Source: Owenia fusiformis
Taxonomy: Eukaryota > Annelida > Polychaeta > Sabellida > Oweniidae
NCBI GenBank assembly: GCA_903813345.2
Contig: CAIIXF020000008.1
Span: forward strand, 16,228,822-16,292,821
Length of the DNA: 64,000 nucleotides
Direction: 5' to 3'
The notes under the pieces: generated by a model
Database searches by the model: none
The model's input: the letters and a program-made list of their open reading frames with translations, nothing else
Told to the model about the DNA's origin: nothing
Shown: piece by piece, positions 45,901-55,275 of the stretch
How the letters are laid out: each line of letters opens with the position of its first letter
Numbering within the stretch: the stretch's first letter is position 1
Program-made: the position numbers and the translations under genes

Positions 45901-48900
45901 CATCGCGATGTACATCGAGAAAAAGTCAGAGAAAAGTGCATTCAAATACCGAACGCTAATGCACTAAAATACCGAACAGAACCAATTAAAAAGAGTACGC
46001 TGGTACATCCGGGAACTTCTAGTAACGGTGAAATGAAAGTAAAGTAAATTCTTTTCAATTAATGGTTCATTTCGACTAGCTAAAACAGTTTTAAAGCGAA
46101 AGAATATCAGAAAACATTCAAAAATGAAATAAGACATGAGAAAGGTAAGCGATTTGCGTCAAAATAAGATAAGAAAGGGTGATTTTCAGCAAATTAATTT
46201 TTTTTAAAAACATCGATGTTTTGTTTCAGACATCGATGCATCGCCCGAATCAGCTTTGGCGATGTATATCGCGATGTATCAATTAATCGCGACAACACTA
46301 CAGAAGACAATAGAATCGTCGATTTAATTCCTCACTTAAGTTATAAACGGTTTTTCGAAAAACAGTTAAGATCTGCACTTTTAACCCGAACCGTTTGTGT
46401 AACTTAAGTGAGGAATTAAATCGACGATTCTGTTGTCTTCTGAACTATTTGTTCGCAAACATGTACATTTTCTAAAGCATATGAAACTGATACATGTTTG
46501 TGTATTTCTGTATTTCTGCCATCATGATTATCTATCAGGCTAAAGATGGCAATCACTGACTCCCCGGGCAATGTCTATTCTTTGAAAGAGGTAGATCTAA
46601 CAGAGATCACCATCAAGATTAAGATAACTGCATAAACCATTTGCCATAAACACTTCACCATCAACACCTCTGCGCCAGATCCCAGGGACCAGATCTGACT
46701 TGATAGTCGCTGATGGTTAATTGACCCCTGGACCCCTTGTAATTGACCTAACGAAAATTATGAACCAGGAATTATGATTGAAAATCGTGATGAAATTGAA
46801 AATCAATAACATCGATTCAAATATCAGAATATTCAAAAGTTCATTCAAAAATTATGAAAATTGAAACGATCCCAACTTTCACATGAGATTATTTGTGTTC
46901 TCGCTGCAAGTACCGGCCATGGAATGCTTTCATTTTAACCTTTGGTGATTGTGTAACATGAATGCATCATTCTTACCTTCGAAAGCTGGCAGTACGGCTC
47001 CCAAGTTGCTTTTAAGCAGCAATATTCTTGAACTTGGAACTGTCCTCCATGTTGATCGACGCGGGAATTCCTCTATTTCTATTGGTTGATAGAACAGAAT
47101 ACGATAAAAAGCCGAACGAGAAATACATCAAATTTGCGAACGATGTACTTTCCGTTTGTAACGCTCGCCCTTGTTGAAAGGGACTAAAATTTTTGTCCCG
47201 AGGTCTGACAAATCGCCGGAAGAGTGGAGTTTTAGTCAACTTTAGTCCCGGTGTAAAAGGGTAGGAGGTCCTATCAAATTATGGTCCTACTTTCCATTGA
47301 TTTATATGGTGAGTAAATACAACTCTCCCTTATTATCGTATCCACAATCAGGGCCAGTAAGGGCCTTTAAGAAAGGGGACCATAATCCCCAGGGGACCAT
47401 AATTTCTTTTACACCGGCAAGCTCCAGAGGAAGTCGACATCTATGAAGTTCAGAGGAAGAAAATATGGAATTTTATAACTCTGAGAGGAATAATACATGG
47501 AAACTTCCAATTTTGAGAGGAAATTGACATGGAAAAAATGCTCAAAAAGGGGGTCTTTGGCGCGGCACATAGGTATTAAGAGGTATATTGGAATGAACCC
47601 CCCGGGACAGAACGTCAGACTTTTGTCAGCAATAACCCATGGCAAAATTACAACGTCGGAGAAACGTTTTCTTTACATCATATTTCCACTCTCACTCTCA
47701 ATTACCACGTTAAGTTCATCTGTGTGAGCCAACATATGCCTGTGCCTCCACCGATCAGTATTTAAAGTTACCACAACTCGAGGCATACATGTATATTCGT
47801 TATATATTATACATTTACTTCACGTCACAAATTAAACGAATTTGTTGAGACCACAACGTCTTTGTCACGTTCTTTTTCATATACATGTATATGTATTTTT
47901 CACGTTTAAACCCCGTTTCGTCAACGTCAAAATTAACTGTTTCGACAACGTTGCAAATAAACCAATTTCGTGAGGACATAGCGTCTTTTTGTAACGTTTC
48001 CTGCACTTACAAATATTTTTTCACATTTCAATTGAAAACACGTTTCGACAACGTTGAAATTAACCGTTTGCACTACGTTGAAAATGAACCATTTTGGTCA
48101 GAAAATGACGTCTTTGTAACGTGTTTTACAATTACAAATATTTTTCACATTCAAACCATGTTTTGACAACGTTACAATTAGCCATTTTCACTACGTGGCA
48201 AATGAACCAATTTGGTGGGAAAACAAGGACTTTGTAACGTTTCCTAGACTTACAATTATCTTTCACATTTAAAACACGTTACGACAACGTCAAATTTTAC
48301 TGTTTATATTACGTAGCAAATGTAACAATTTGGTGAGAACTGCAACGTATTTGTAACGTTTTCTACACTTACAAATATCTTTCACATTTAAAACACGTAC
48401 GTTACGACAACGTCAAATTTTACCGTTTACATTACGTAGCAAATGTACCAAATTTGGTGAGAACGCAACGTCTTTGTAACGTTTTTTACACTTACAAATA
48501 TCTTTCACATTTAGAACACGTTACGACGACATCAAATTTTACCGTTTATATTACGTAGCAAATGAAACAATTTGGTGAGAAGTGCAACGTCTTTGTAACG
48601 TTTTCTACACTTACAATTATCTTTCACATTTAAAACACGTTACGACAACGTCAAATTTTACCGTTTACATTACGTAGCAAATGTACCAAATTTGGTGAGA
48701 ACACAACGTCTTTGTAACGTTTTTTACACTTACAAATATCTTTCACATTTAGAACACGTTACGACAACATCAAATTTTACCGTTTATATTACGTAGCAAA
48801 TGAAACATTTTGGTGAGAAGTGCAACGTCTTTGTAACGTTTTCTACACTTACAAATATCTTTCACGTTTAAAACACGTTACGACAACGTCAAATTTTACC

Positions 48901-51900
48901 GTTTACATTACGTAGCAAATGTACCAAATTTGGTGAGAACACAACGTCTTTGTAACGTTTTCTACACTTACAAATATCTTTCACATTTAAAACACGTTAC
49001 GACAACGTCAAATTTTACCGTTTATATTACGTAGCAAATGAAACAATTTGGTGAGAACTGCAACGTCTTTGTAATGTTTCCTGCACTTACAAATATTTTA
49101 CACATTTAAAAAACATTACGACAACGTTAAATTTTACCGTTTATATTACGTAGCAAATGAAACAATTTGGTGAGAAGTGCAACGTCTTTGTAACGTTTTC
49201 TACACTTACAAATATCTTTCACGTTTAAAACACGTTACGACAACGTCAAATTTTACCGTTTACATTACGTAGCAAATGTACCAAATTTGGTGAGAACACA
49301 ACGTCTTTGTAACGTTTTCTACACTTACAAATATCTTTCACATTTAAAACACGTTACGACAACGTCAAATTTTACCGTTTATATTACGTAGCAAATGAAA
49401 CAATTTGGTGAGAAGTGCAACGTCTTTGTAACGTTTTCTACACTTACAAATATCTTTCACATTTAAAACACGTTACGACAACGTCAAATTTTACCGTTTA
49501 TATTACGTAGCAAATGAAACAATTTGGTGAGAACTTCAACGTCTTTGTAATGTTTCCTGCACTTACAAATATTTTACACATTTAAAAAACGTTACGACAA
49601 CGTTAAATTTTACCGTTTATATTACGTAGCAAATGAAACAATTTGGTGAGAAGTGCAACGTCTTTGTAACGTTGTCTACACTTACAAATATCTTTCACGT
49701 TTAAAACACGTTACGACAACGTCAAATTTTACCGTTTACATTACGTAGCAAATGTACCAAATTTGGTGAGAACACAACGTCTTTGTAACGTTTTCTACAC
49801 TTACAAATATCTTTCACATTTAAAACACATTACGACAACGTCAAATTTTACCGTTTATATTACGTAGCAAATGAGACAATTTGGTGAGAAGTGCAACGTC
49901 TTTGTAACGTTGTCTACACTTACAAATATCTTTCACGTTTAAAACACGTTACGACAACGTCAAATTTTACCGTTTACATTACGTAGCAAATGTACCAAAT
50001 TTGGTGAGAACACAACGTCTTTGTAACGTTTTCTACACTTACAAATATCTTTCACATTTAAAACACGTTACGACAACGTCAAATTTTACCGTTTATATTA
50101 CGTAGCAAATGAACCAAACTGGTAAAAATTCAACGTCATTGTTACGTTTTTCACACCAGCACAAATTTCGAACTTTACTAACACATTACTACAACGTCAT
50201 TTTTTAACCATCCACCGACGTTTTGCTGAATGTCACAATTTTACGTTGCTTTGACGTTTATATAACGAAAATATACAACGTCTCCAGTGAACTTATATAC
50301 CACATATGAGTGACGTTACATGGACGTCACTGTTTGCTGGGAGGCTATTCTCTGTACTTGTGTCCGTGACTCATTTTGAGTAGCGAGTGTAAATTCTTTT
50401 CGGAAACATGATTATGTTTTCCCTGTAATATGAATTGGAGATATCTGACAAAATATGGATAGCCTAAAATATAAATTTTGTGTTTTTGAACATGCGGAAA
50501 TATCTTGAACACTTTGAAACTGAAGTACAATACAGTTCCTTAATAGGTCGCCCAGTTTTCTTGTTTTTGTTCTACACAACACGTGTGTTTAATAGCCACG
50601 CGTAATTATTAATAAGCGTAATCAGATTATTTCAAGAGTCGAAATAGCTTATTTTCCTCCACGTATCTACACAAACCTATTCACTTACCGTTATAGTGAG
50701 CGATCTAGATGCGTCAATTATAATTGTTTTCACTCATCAGCTTTAGTGGCCCGCGATACCTTTTATTTCATTCATTTGAGACGCAATTGATATATTGGCA
50801 ACAAATCAAATATTCTAAATGATTCTTCTTCATTTTGAAATGTTTCCTCCCGTTCACATTTGCAAGAGTTGTTGATTGCATTGCCTTGATCGTTGGTCGA
50901 ACTTCGATTCCAACTAAATCAGATTAATCAATTAAGAAATGTAATATCATGTTTATCCAAGCAAATAATTGTAACAACTACATTATTTTTTAGCAGTTTT
51001 GACACCTAAGCAGGGTAGCCTAGCGGCGTAGACTGAGGCTACTTTGCGGTTGAACGTCGTGGGATACGGAGGTCCCGCGTTCGAGCCCCAGGTACGGAGT
51101 TGTTGATCATTGTCACTACGGACACCCGGTCCGAAGGTCCAACCGTTTACTGGCCCTTGGCATGGGTTGGTTCTCTGGCCGCTCTTGCCGGAGACAGATT
51201 GTGAGACTGTGGTTGGTTCCTCCACTAACGTGCTTTAGTAAACTCCGGGAGTCATATAGTATGGTAGCGGGCCCCCACCAAGGGCAGTAGTGGAACGACG
51301 CGAATCGGTCCCAGTATGGTTGCCTTGCAACTGAAGAGACTCGAGGAAATCATGCCATTCGCAGTGACCCAGAAAAGACTTTTGCTTCTTAATTTGACGT
51401 TTTATTTCATTTATTTACATACTTTATTCATATTACTTTCCAGGCAGTTATTTTTTTATTGGTCAAATGAATGAACGAGCCATATAGATACTATTAAATA
51501 CATCTAGATAGTATCAAAACCATAATTCGATTTGTCGGACATATATAAAATAACACTTGAAAACACAACACACATAGCTGCAATATCCGTAGCATTTGGC
51601 AAAGTCGGTTCCCACGCTCTGTCATTTTGTGTGGTCATCATAAGATAAGGAGGTACGGTTGATATGACCATGGGCTTTCAACAGAGTCAAGAAATTGTCA
51701 TTTAATTGTTACTTTGAGAAATGAGGTAGCAACAAAAGGAAACACCGGAAATAATCCAGAAATGTCCACACCATTGTTTTTGTTGGTTATGGCAAGGCCC
51801 CAGAGGAAAAACAGCATTCGTGGGTAGCTCAATTTTTGTACCAATTAGAGCCATGACCTAAACTCAACCTAGAACGGTGGAGCAAAGTCACTATGGTTCC

Positions 51901-54546
51901 CAATTGAGAATCAATTCAAATCAAAATCAAATTGAGAATCAGATGACCTGCTAAATCTAGTATTGATTTGCCCCTAAATAGATAATAAAGGGGCGCTGAA
52001 TATTGGACTTAGTTAATGAGCACCGTTTTAAACTGCCAATTAAACATGTATTCAATGTTTCAAAATAATGAAACTGAAATATTGGGCAAAATAATTGATA
52101 TTTGGTAGTCAAAAACTATATAAGCTATTTAAACATGGAAATGATGCCAATTTAGAAGTATTATATGAAAAGAAATGTTTGTGAAATGGTTAGAAAATGA
52201 GATAACTTCAGAATTAATGGGATCATCGAGGCACACATTGATAAAAATCACACTTGGATTTGGAAAGATTTAAAGTAAAACAAATGAATGCGTTTCTTAC
52301 TATCTCCATGACAACATATCTTGCTCTCTCTCCATGACAACAATTTTTGGCCCCATCAGCACAAGATCGAAAATACAGTCAAACATAAATAACAGAATTA
52401 TGACTTTATCCTCTATGAAATACAGAAATTAATGGTTAACTGGAATTCAGTTTGTTGAGACGACCCCTCAATCCGAAACGCCTAGCATCAGTTAAAAAAT
52501 TTCTGGCCGCAACTGAGATGTAAAGATGTTCAAAGATTTTAAATTAAGCTTTATCTGAAAATATGTTTTTGCGCGATAAACTTTTAATTGAATATGAATA
52601 TATTAACAACAGATTGACATCCAGTCTCATATTAAAAAGTTTAAAGTCAAAATATTGTTGAAGTAAATAAAAATGAATTTTTAATTTTCAAGACTTGTCT
52701 GTTCAATGAAAAAATCATGTATAATTTGAACCAAGGTGTATGTTAAAGTAATATATAAACTATCTATTTTATATGCTGGTACAGTAGAATTTCTCTTGGC
52801 TTTTCAACATAGCACCATATTTGATCGACTTTTCAGGCTCCACTTTTATTATGACTATATAATGTTACTGTGCACTGTTATACATGTACATAATCATGTG
52901 TCTACATGACCTATAGAGCTAGATTCAAAGCACCTTGCGAGTTTCAAATGAAAATATTGAAAATGCATGTATTGAGGACTGCAACTTTTTATGTCTACAC
53001 TGACAAAAACTTGAAATTCCCGCTCTAAAGATATAGTCCAACGCGGAAGTGCACGTCATAAAACTGATATGGGTTAAGGCAATGTGCCGTCCCACTGGCA
53101 CGGATTTCGGTACAACGCGCATCGGTAGGCCTTTTCGGCACAATGCGCATCAGTATAATGGGTTTCGGTATAATGCGCGTCTGTATAATGGGTTTTGGTA
53201 TAATACGCGTCAGTATAATGAGGTGATCCCAAATTAATAACCCAGTGATTTAATCTTTTTGGCACTAATAGAATAAGCAAATAAAAGAAACTCGAATTAA
53301 GGATGTTTTTTTCAAACCCTCTACGGGGTGGCCTAATGTAAACTTCCATTGGCTAACAATTGAAGAATCTATGTACAATGGTATCTTCTTCATTGTTGCA
53401 GATGCTACAGATTTCTGTGTCTTATTTGTTCATTTTGTACAGAGTTTTATTGAAAAAATTGTTCCTATGATAATGCTATATAATCGAAAAAGAGTAGTTT
53501 TGTATTCTTTATAAGTTGTTTAGATTTTGTATAATATTCTCTCCCCTTTGCATTGATGTCTTAATCCAGACTCTCTTCTATTTTTCTGATTTCTTTGGTT
53601 CTGTTCTTTTGATTACTCAAAGTTTAAGCACCTTAAATGTTTCCCGATTTGAAAGTATTGATGTGAGAAAGTCAGTTCATTCTGTAGGCCAAGTGGTAGA
53701 GCACACAACATACACAGTTTTAAATTGACTGAACATATCGACATATGTAAGGAGAATGAATGCTACCATTTACGCAAATACAAAACTCGTTGTAGGGATC
53801 AAACTGAATATTGACTTCCGGTCAGTCAAGCCAAACTCTGCCAATGATGAAATGTGGATTCATGATGTCGGGATTTTATCAGCGAATGTGAATGTCACAG
53901 TTACCAAAAACAACATCAGTGTGGTGAACAACACAGATGGTACACAGAAATCATTGGCATGGAACAGCAATGATTCTATAGAAGTCAGCAATAATTATGT
54001 GAGTGTGCATGGCCAACAAATGCTGTATTTGAAATATGCTGATGATAATGCAGACGTGGAAGATGTAGAGATTGGTGTATTCAGGACCACTTCGGGATCA
54101 CTTGATGTAACCTTCTCGAATACAGATGATGTTGTAACAGATGGATTTGTTCGTAAGTTTCCACAGGCCTTCCACATCAATTTTTTATTCATGGATTAGT
54201 TTATTCCTAAATAATTAGTCCAATTATGACTTTGAGAATGTATCTCTCCATCTTTTATGTGCCTCCCTCATCTCTATGTCTGACACCTCCCATTTCATAC
54301 TCCATAACTGACATGTACTTTGTCGCAATTCCAGGGAGTGTTATTTCCCAAATTGGTAACGTTAGTGTTGACCCAAACCAACCAGACGTCCTCAATATGG
54401 CGCCTGTTTGGAATGGAACCAAGATGATTGAGGCTCACAGATACGAGGAGAAATGCTGGAAGATAACACACGGGGCCCATCAACTCTTTCAGAATGCAGA
54501 AGACTGGCAGAAGTTTGTCAGACAGTGTCTGCTTTGCGAATCATAG
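33874..54546 (+). CDS. Secreted protein with ITIH C-terminal domain, seven exons, about 369 residues
   Basis: Exons 33874-33943, 34759-34829, 34983-35065, 36213-36358, 37251-37377 (or 37373), 53752-54152 and 54335-54546 join in one frame (1,110 bases). Residues 1-19 are a clear signal peptide (MMRTIVALCMLAVVLVQAQ). A region of about 100 residues that I do not recognise follows. From about residue 127, VYGDPHVTFEF starts a domain matching the C-terminal domain of inter-alpha-trypsin inhibitor heavy chains (ITI_HC_C, vWD-like). Later matches are TKLVVGIKLN, the central beta-rich part, and VWNGTK...CWKITHGAHQL...FV at the end. ITIH proteins are cleaved and esterified to chondroitin sulfate at DPH; that motif is kept. 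The VIT and vWA domains of true ITIH proteins are absent. Many N-glycosylation sequons (NRT, NET, NAT, NVT, NIS, NNT, NGT) fit an extracellular protein. Confidence 0.8.
34759..34829 (+). CDS. ITIH-type gene exon 2
   Basis: Acceptor TATGTACAG, donor GAG|GTTAGT. It encodes IAYKYTIPGMRINRGKTEED then ALNE. Entry phase 1, exit phase 0. Confidence 0.75.
34983..35065 (+). CDS. ITIH-type gene exon 3
   Basis: Acceptor TTTTAAAG, donor AAGAG|GTAATT. It encodes VKAFLDWMVERNPGILSGYQ then DATLIPK. Exit phase 2. Confidence 0.75.
35395..35790. repeat. Tandem repeat, about 96-118-bp unit, in intron 3
   Basis: Four diverged units mark themselves by TTCAAAATCATCTACAAGTT and TTCAATGACCTTCTCAAGGT. The same text occurs inverted within the duplications at 60.6 and 61.2 kb. 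Confidence 0.75.
35791..36212 (+). other. Remainder of intron 3 of the ITIH-type gene
   Basis: A short stretch TGACATTTTGTCATGTTAAT near 35813 resembles 58628-58655 (TGACATTTTGCATCTTAATG), so a dispersed repeat end may lie here. A run of nine or more G is at about 36020. Confidence 0.4.
36213..36358 (+). CDS. ITIH-type gene exon 4
   Basis: Acceptor TTGTTTTAG, donor AAAAAAG|GTATTA. The translation RVFDATFVLMSYLDISGELL continues RQELEEYKALVPNKFVAIDG. It looks mainly helical. Exit phase 1. Confidence 0.75.
36384..36456. mobile_element. Tiny mariner-type MITE (73 bp)
   Basis: Ends CAGGGTGTC and GGACACTCTG, with TA on both sides, directly after the exon 4 donor. The termini match mariner ends elsewhere in the window. 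Confidence 0.5.
36457..37250 (+). other. Intron 4 of the ITIH-type gene, remainder
   Basis: AT-rich intron with no supported gene, RNA or repeat of clear structure. TCTGGGGCCA and TGGGGCACCTGGCCCC near 36855-36925 form a weak inverted pair. Confidence 0.5.
37251..37377 (+). CDS. ITIH-type gene exon 5 (start of the ITIH-C domain)
   Basis: Acceptor ATTTTTAAG. It encodes EEVNVYGDPHVTFEFRNRTF then CFETEEPLNETLELYTATEL. Two donors are possible: a consensus GC donor (TTAG|GCAAGT, after 37373, phase 1) or a GT donor (GGCAA|GTACC, after 37377, phase 2). Only the second fits the next exon as drawn. Confidence 0.75.
37618..37713. repeat. 15-bp minisatellite, copy 1 (CATTATACCGA type)
   Basis: Alternating 15-mers CATTATACCGAAACC and CATTATACCGACGCG give a 30-bp period, about six units with decay at the ends. 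The same array lies inverted at 53101-53221, near the other end of the same intron. Confidence 0.9.
37714..38232 (+). other. Intron 5 segment before the 190-bp satellite
   Basis: No gene. Two near-identical short blocks, GTTACTTTGACGGAACGTCA and GTTACTTTGTCAATGGGGAT, may be remnants of an ACGT-rich element. Confidence 0.4.
38233..40790 (+). repeat. Satellite array 1, 190-bp unit
   Basis: About 13 units. TATGGAACGTTGTAGGTACA recurs at 38301, 38491, 38681, 38871, 39061, 39251, 39441, 39631, 39821, 40011 and 40201, exactly 190 bp apart, then with decay near 40390 and 40580. Units are rich in AACGTT, TACGTC and ACGTGGCC. Variant sites suggest three-unit (570-bp) duplications. The left edge begins CCCAGCTAACAATTTTACGT. 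The 3' units decay gradually. Confidence 0.95.
40791..41772 (+). other. Intronic AT-rich stretch
   Basis: Very AT-rich, with long T runs near 41570-41620. No coding or structured feature supported. Confidence 0.55.
41773..41910. repeat. Long near-perfect hairpin (138 bp)
   Basis: About 59-bp arms: GTTATGTAC, GGTTTTGGATACAGGG, GGGAAATATGTGTATATCCC on the left, the inverse on the right, with a loop of about 19 bases (TTGGTCCCTGCGGTCCCTC). Short open frames over it are by-products. Could be a foldback MITE or a source of a hairpin RNA. Confidence 0.85.
41911..42933 (+). other. Intronic stretch without recognised features
   Basis: AT-rich. No repeat with ends and no coding match seen. Confidence 0.5.
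42934..43184 (-). other. Possible exon of an unidentified minus-strand transcript
   Basis: Bounded by an acceptor-like ATAAACAG and a good donor, CTTCG|GTAAGTCC, on the minus strand. It carries an open frame with SPKKSPETKIRSGGRKITPS for most of its length, which stops (TGA) seven bases before the donor. It may be a non-coding exon, a terminal coding exon, or chance. No family recognised. Confidence 0.25.
43445..44070. repeat. Two diverged direct copies about 465 bp apart
   Basis: Copies at 43445-43570 and 43912-44070 share TACCTGATTAG, CATCTCAGGGTTATCATGG or its variant, CTACAA, TCTGAAAACAGA and GACAATAGTAGT. On the minus strand each is bounded by CTGTTTTCAG and AATCAG|GTA, like an exon, but the reading frames contain stops. 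Confidence 0.65.
44259..44440. mobile_element. MITE, family R1 (complete-looking copy)
   Basis: Starts CAGGCCCGTAGCCAGG and ends GGGTTCGGGCCTG. The interior has GGGGGGTTCA blocks and GAGAAGTGCTCAAAATGGTG. Confidence 0.75.
44655..45122. mobile_element. MITE with 22-bp terminal inverted repeats
   Basis: ATTTCACCCTATGCAGACAG at the left pairs with CTGTCTGCATAGGGTGAATT at the right. CTCCGCACCCAATATTT occurs in both halves. No coding capacity. Confidence 0.8.
45123..45763 (+). other. Intronic stretch with a weak inverted repeat
   Basis: TACCCCCACTT near 45228 and 45336 and AAGTGGGGGTCGTA near 45366 form an imperfect inverted set. Nothing else recognised. Confidence 0.4.
45764..46502. mobile_element. 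Foldback element carrying a nested hAT-type MITE
   Basis: The right arm (about 46385-46502) is the inverse of a left arm split in two (45764-45830 and 46309-46353). Shared text includes CACAAACATGTATCAG, TAGTTCAGAAGAC, AATCGTCGATTTAATTCCTC and ACTTAAGTTATAAACGGTTT with inverses. The split is caused by the insertion at 45831-46300. Confidence 0.85.
45831..46300. mobile_element. hAT-type MITE, 470 bp, 8-bp target duplication
   Basis: Terminal inverted repeat TAGTGTTGTCGCGAT and ATCGCGACAACACTA, flanked by CAGAAGAC on both sides (45823-45830 and 46301-46308). Subterminal CATCGATGCA/CATCGCGATG repeats give it strong self-complementarity. The 8-bp duplication and TIR style are those of hAT elements. 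No transposase. Confidence 0.92.
46503..47247 (+). other. Intronic stretch without recognised features
   Basis: No gene, repeat with ends or RNA seen. Confidence 0.5.
47248..47417. mobile_element. Small MITE, CCGGTGTAAAAG ends
   Basis: CCGGTGTAAAAG at the left and CTTTTACACCGG at the right. ATGGTCC and GGACCAT pair inside. 170 bp, no target duplication seen. Confidence 0.65.
47418..47610 (-). mobile_element. MITE, family R2, truncated inverted copy
   Basis: The minus strand reads CTGTCCCGGGGGGTTCATTC, then CTTAATACCTATGTGCCGCG and AAAGACCCCCTTTTTGAGCA, matching the left half of the R2 copy at 18608. The far end is lost against the neighbouring MITE. Confidence 0.75.
47611..47814 (+). other. 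Short stretch before satellite array 2
   Basis: Contains ATTACAACGTCGGAGAAACG, similar in style to the arrays, but no clear unit. Confidence 0.4.
47815..50341 (+). repeat. Satellite array 2, 119-bp unit
   Basis: About 18 units. ATTACGTAGCAAATG recurs about every 119 bp from 48308 to 50100, with GTAACGTTTTCTACACTTAC, CACGTTACGACAACGTCAAA and AATTTGGTGAGAA in each unit. Two unit types (GTTTATATT...GAAACAATTTGG and GTTTACATT...GTACCAAATTTGG) alternate in part. A rarer TGTTTCCTGCACTTAC type recurs after 476-478 bp, i.e. four units. The array is diverged at both ends. The right end closes with ACGTCACTGTTTGCTGGG. Confidence 0.95.
50342..51009 (+). other. Intronic stretch between array 2 and the SINE
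   Basis: AT-rich, no supported feature. Confidence 0.5.
51010..51395 (+). mobile_element. tRNA-derived SINE
   Basis: An A-box-like TAGCCTAGCGG near 51016 and a B-box-like GCGTTCGAGCC near 51078 are spaced as in a tRNA-type pol III promoter. GC-rich body sequence unlike its surroundings follows to about 51395. It is not a functional tRNA, as the acceptor stem does not fold. Family not identified. Confidence 0.7.
51396..53100 (+). other. Intronic stretch without recognised features
   Basis: 1.7 kb of AT-rich sequence. No coding match, no repeat with ends. Confidence 0.5.
53101..53221. repeat. 15-bp minisatellite, copy 2 (inverted relative to copy 1)
   Basis: GGTTTCGGTATAATGCGCGT-type units, the inverse of the array at 37618-37713. 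About eight units, more diverged at the left. Confidence 0.9.
53222..53751 (+). other. End of the 16.4-kb intron
   Basis: An in-frame TGA near 53726 sets the upstream limit of exon 6. The acceptor chosen (ATATGTAAG before 53752) has a weak pyrimidine tract. GGAG before 53755 is an alternative in the same phase. Confidence 0.5.
53752..54152 (+). CDS. ITIH-type gene exon 6 (ITIH-C domain core)
   Basis: It encodes MNATIYANTKLVVGIKLNID, then WIHDVGILSANVNVTVTKNN, SLAWNSNDSIEVSNNYVSVH and DVEIGVFRTTSGSLDVTFSN, the beta-rich core of the ITIH C-terminal domain. The donor GTTC|GTAAGT leaves phase 1. The internal ATG is not the gene's start. Confidence 0.82.
54335..54546 (+). CDS. ITIH-type gene exon 7 (end of the ITIH-C domain)
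   Basis: Acceptor CGCAATTCCAG. It encodes SVISQIGNVSVDPNQPDVLN, APVWNGTKMIEAHRYEEKCW, KITHGAHQLFQNAEDWQKFV and RQCLLCES, then TAG. The CW...H pattern is the conserved end of ITIH C-terminal domains. Two extra cysteines close the chain. Confidence 0.85.
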
Positions 54547-54781
54547 GATTCCAAAGCTAAATACTGAGACTTTTAGGTATGTTAGTCTCAGACAAATTGT
54601 AAGTCACATACTGTGTCCTAATAATGGAACTCCATTTGGAATATTGTATCTAGTCAATTTTTGGACTTTGGAGTATTAAGATTGTAATTTGAATTGTTCC
54701 TTACGAGTTTTATTGTGAAAATATGCCAGTTACCATGCTAGTTACCATTTTATAACACATGTATTGATTAACCTATGTATG

Positions 54782-54798
54782 AATAAACCTAAAATAAA
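54782..54798 (+). terminator. Polyadenylation signals of the ITIH-type gene
   Basis: AATAAA occurs at 54782 and again at 54793, about 240 bp after the stop codon. Confidence 0.65.
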
Positions 54799-54994
54799 TA
54801 TATTGCAAGTTTGTTTATTAAACTCGTGAGAACCATTCTAGTGGGAGATACACATATACTCCATCACATGCCATCTTGATTAAGAGGGTTTCGGTTCTCC
54901 CCACCTCGGACCCAGAGGTTGTAGTTTGGTCTTTTGATTCCTTAGTTTTTAGGTTTTCGAGCCAATATGAAATTCTAAAAAGCAAGCCCGGCCC

Positions 54995-55275
54995 AATGTC
55001 CTGTTTAAGAACCCCTATTCTTACTTTTGAAAATGGATTCTAGCAATACTAACCTACATGATACTACTTGATCAACTTGAGTTCTTCTGAAAAAATGACG
55101 ATTTCAGCAAGAATGCATTGATTAAACAGTACCAAACAAAAAATGCAAAAAGGCCTTAGTTAAGCTTTAATGTCCTGCTTAAGAACTGCTGTTCTTACTA
55201 TGTACTTGTTTAGATTCGATCAACTTGACTTCTTCTGAGAAAATGAGGATTACAGCAAGGGTGCATTGACTTTGC
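54995..55275. repeat. Diverged tandem duplication, about 170-bp spacing
   Basis: AATGTCCTGTTTAAGAAC and AATGTCCTGCTTAAGAAC, then GATCAACTTGAGTTCTTCTG and GATCAACTTGACTTCTTCTG, then CAGCAAGAATGCATTGA and CAGCAAGGGTGCATTGA. Confidence 0.7.

Noticed and set aside
51010-51095. Functional tRNA gene
   Set aside because: A- and B-box-like motifs are present but no cloverleaf or acceptor stem forms, and GC-rich body sequence continues well beyond; a SINE fits better.
53756-54199. Independent 147-residue gene starting at the internal ATG
   Set aside because: It is exon 6 of the ITIH-type gene; the last residues of the open frame are intron read-through past the GTAAGT donor.
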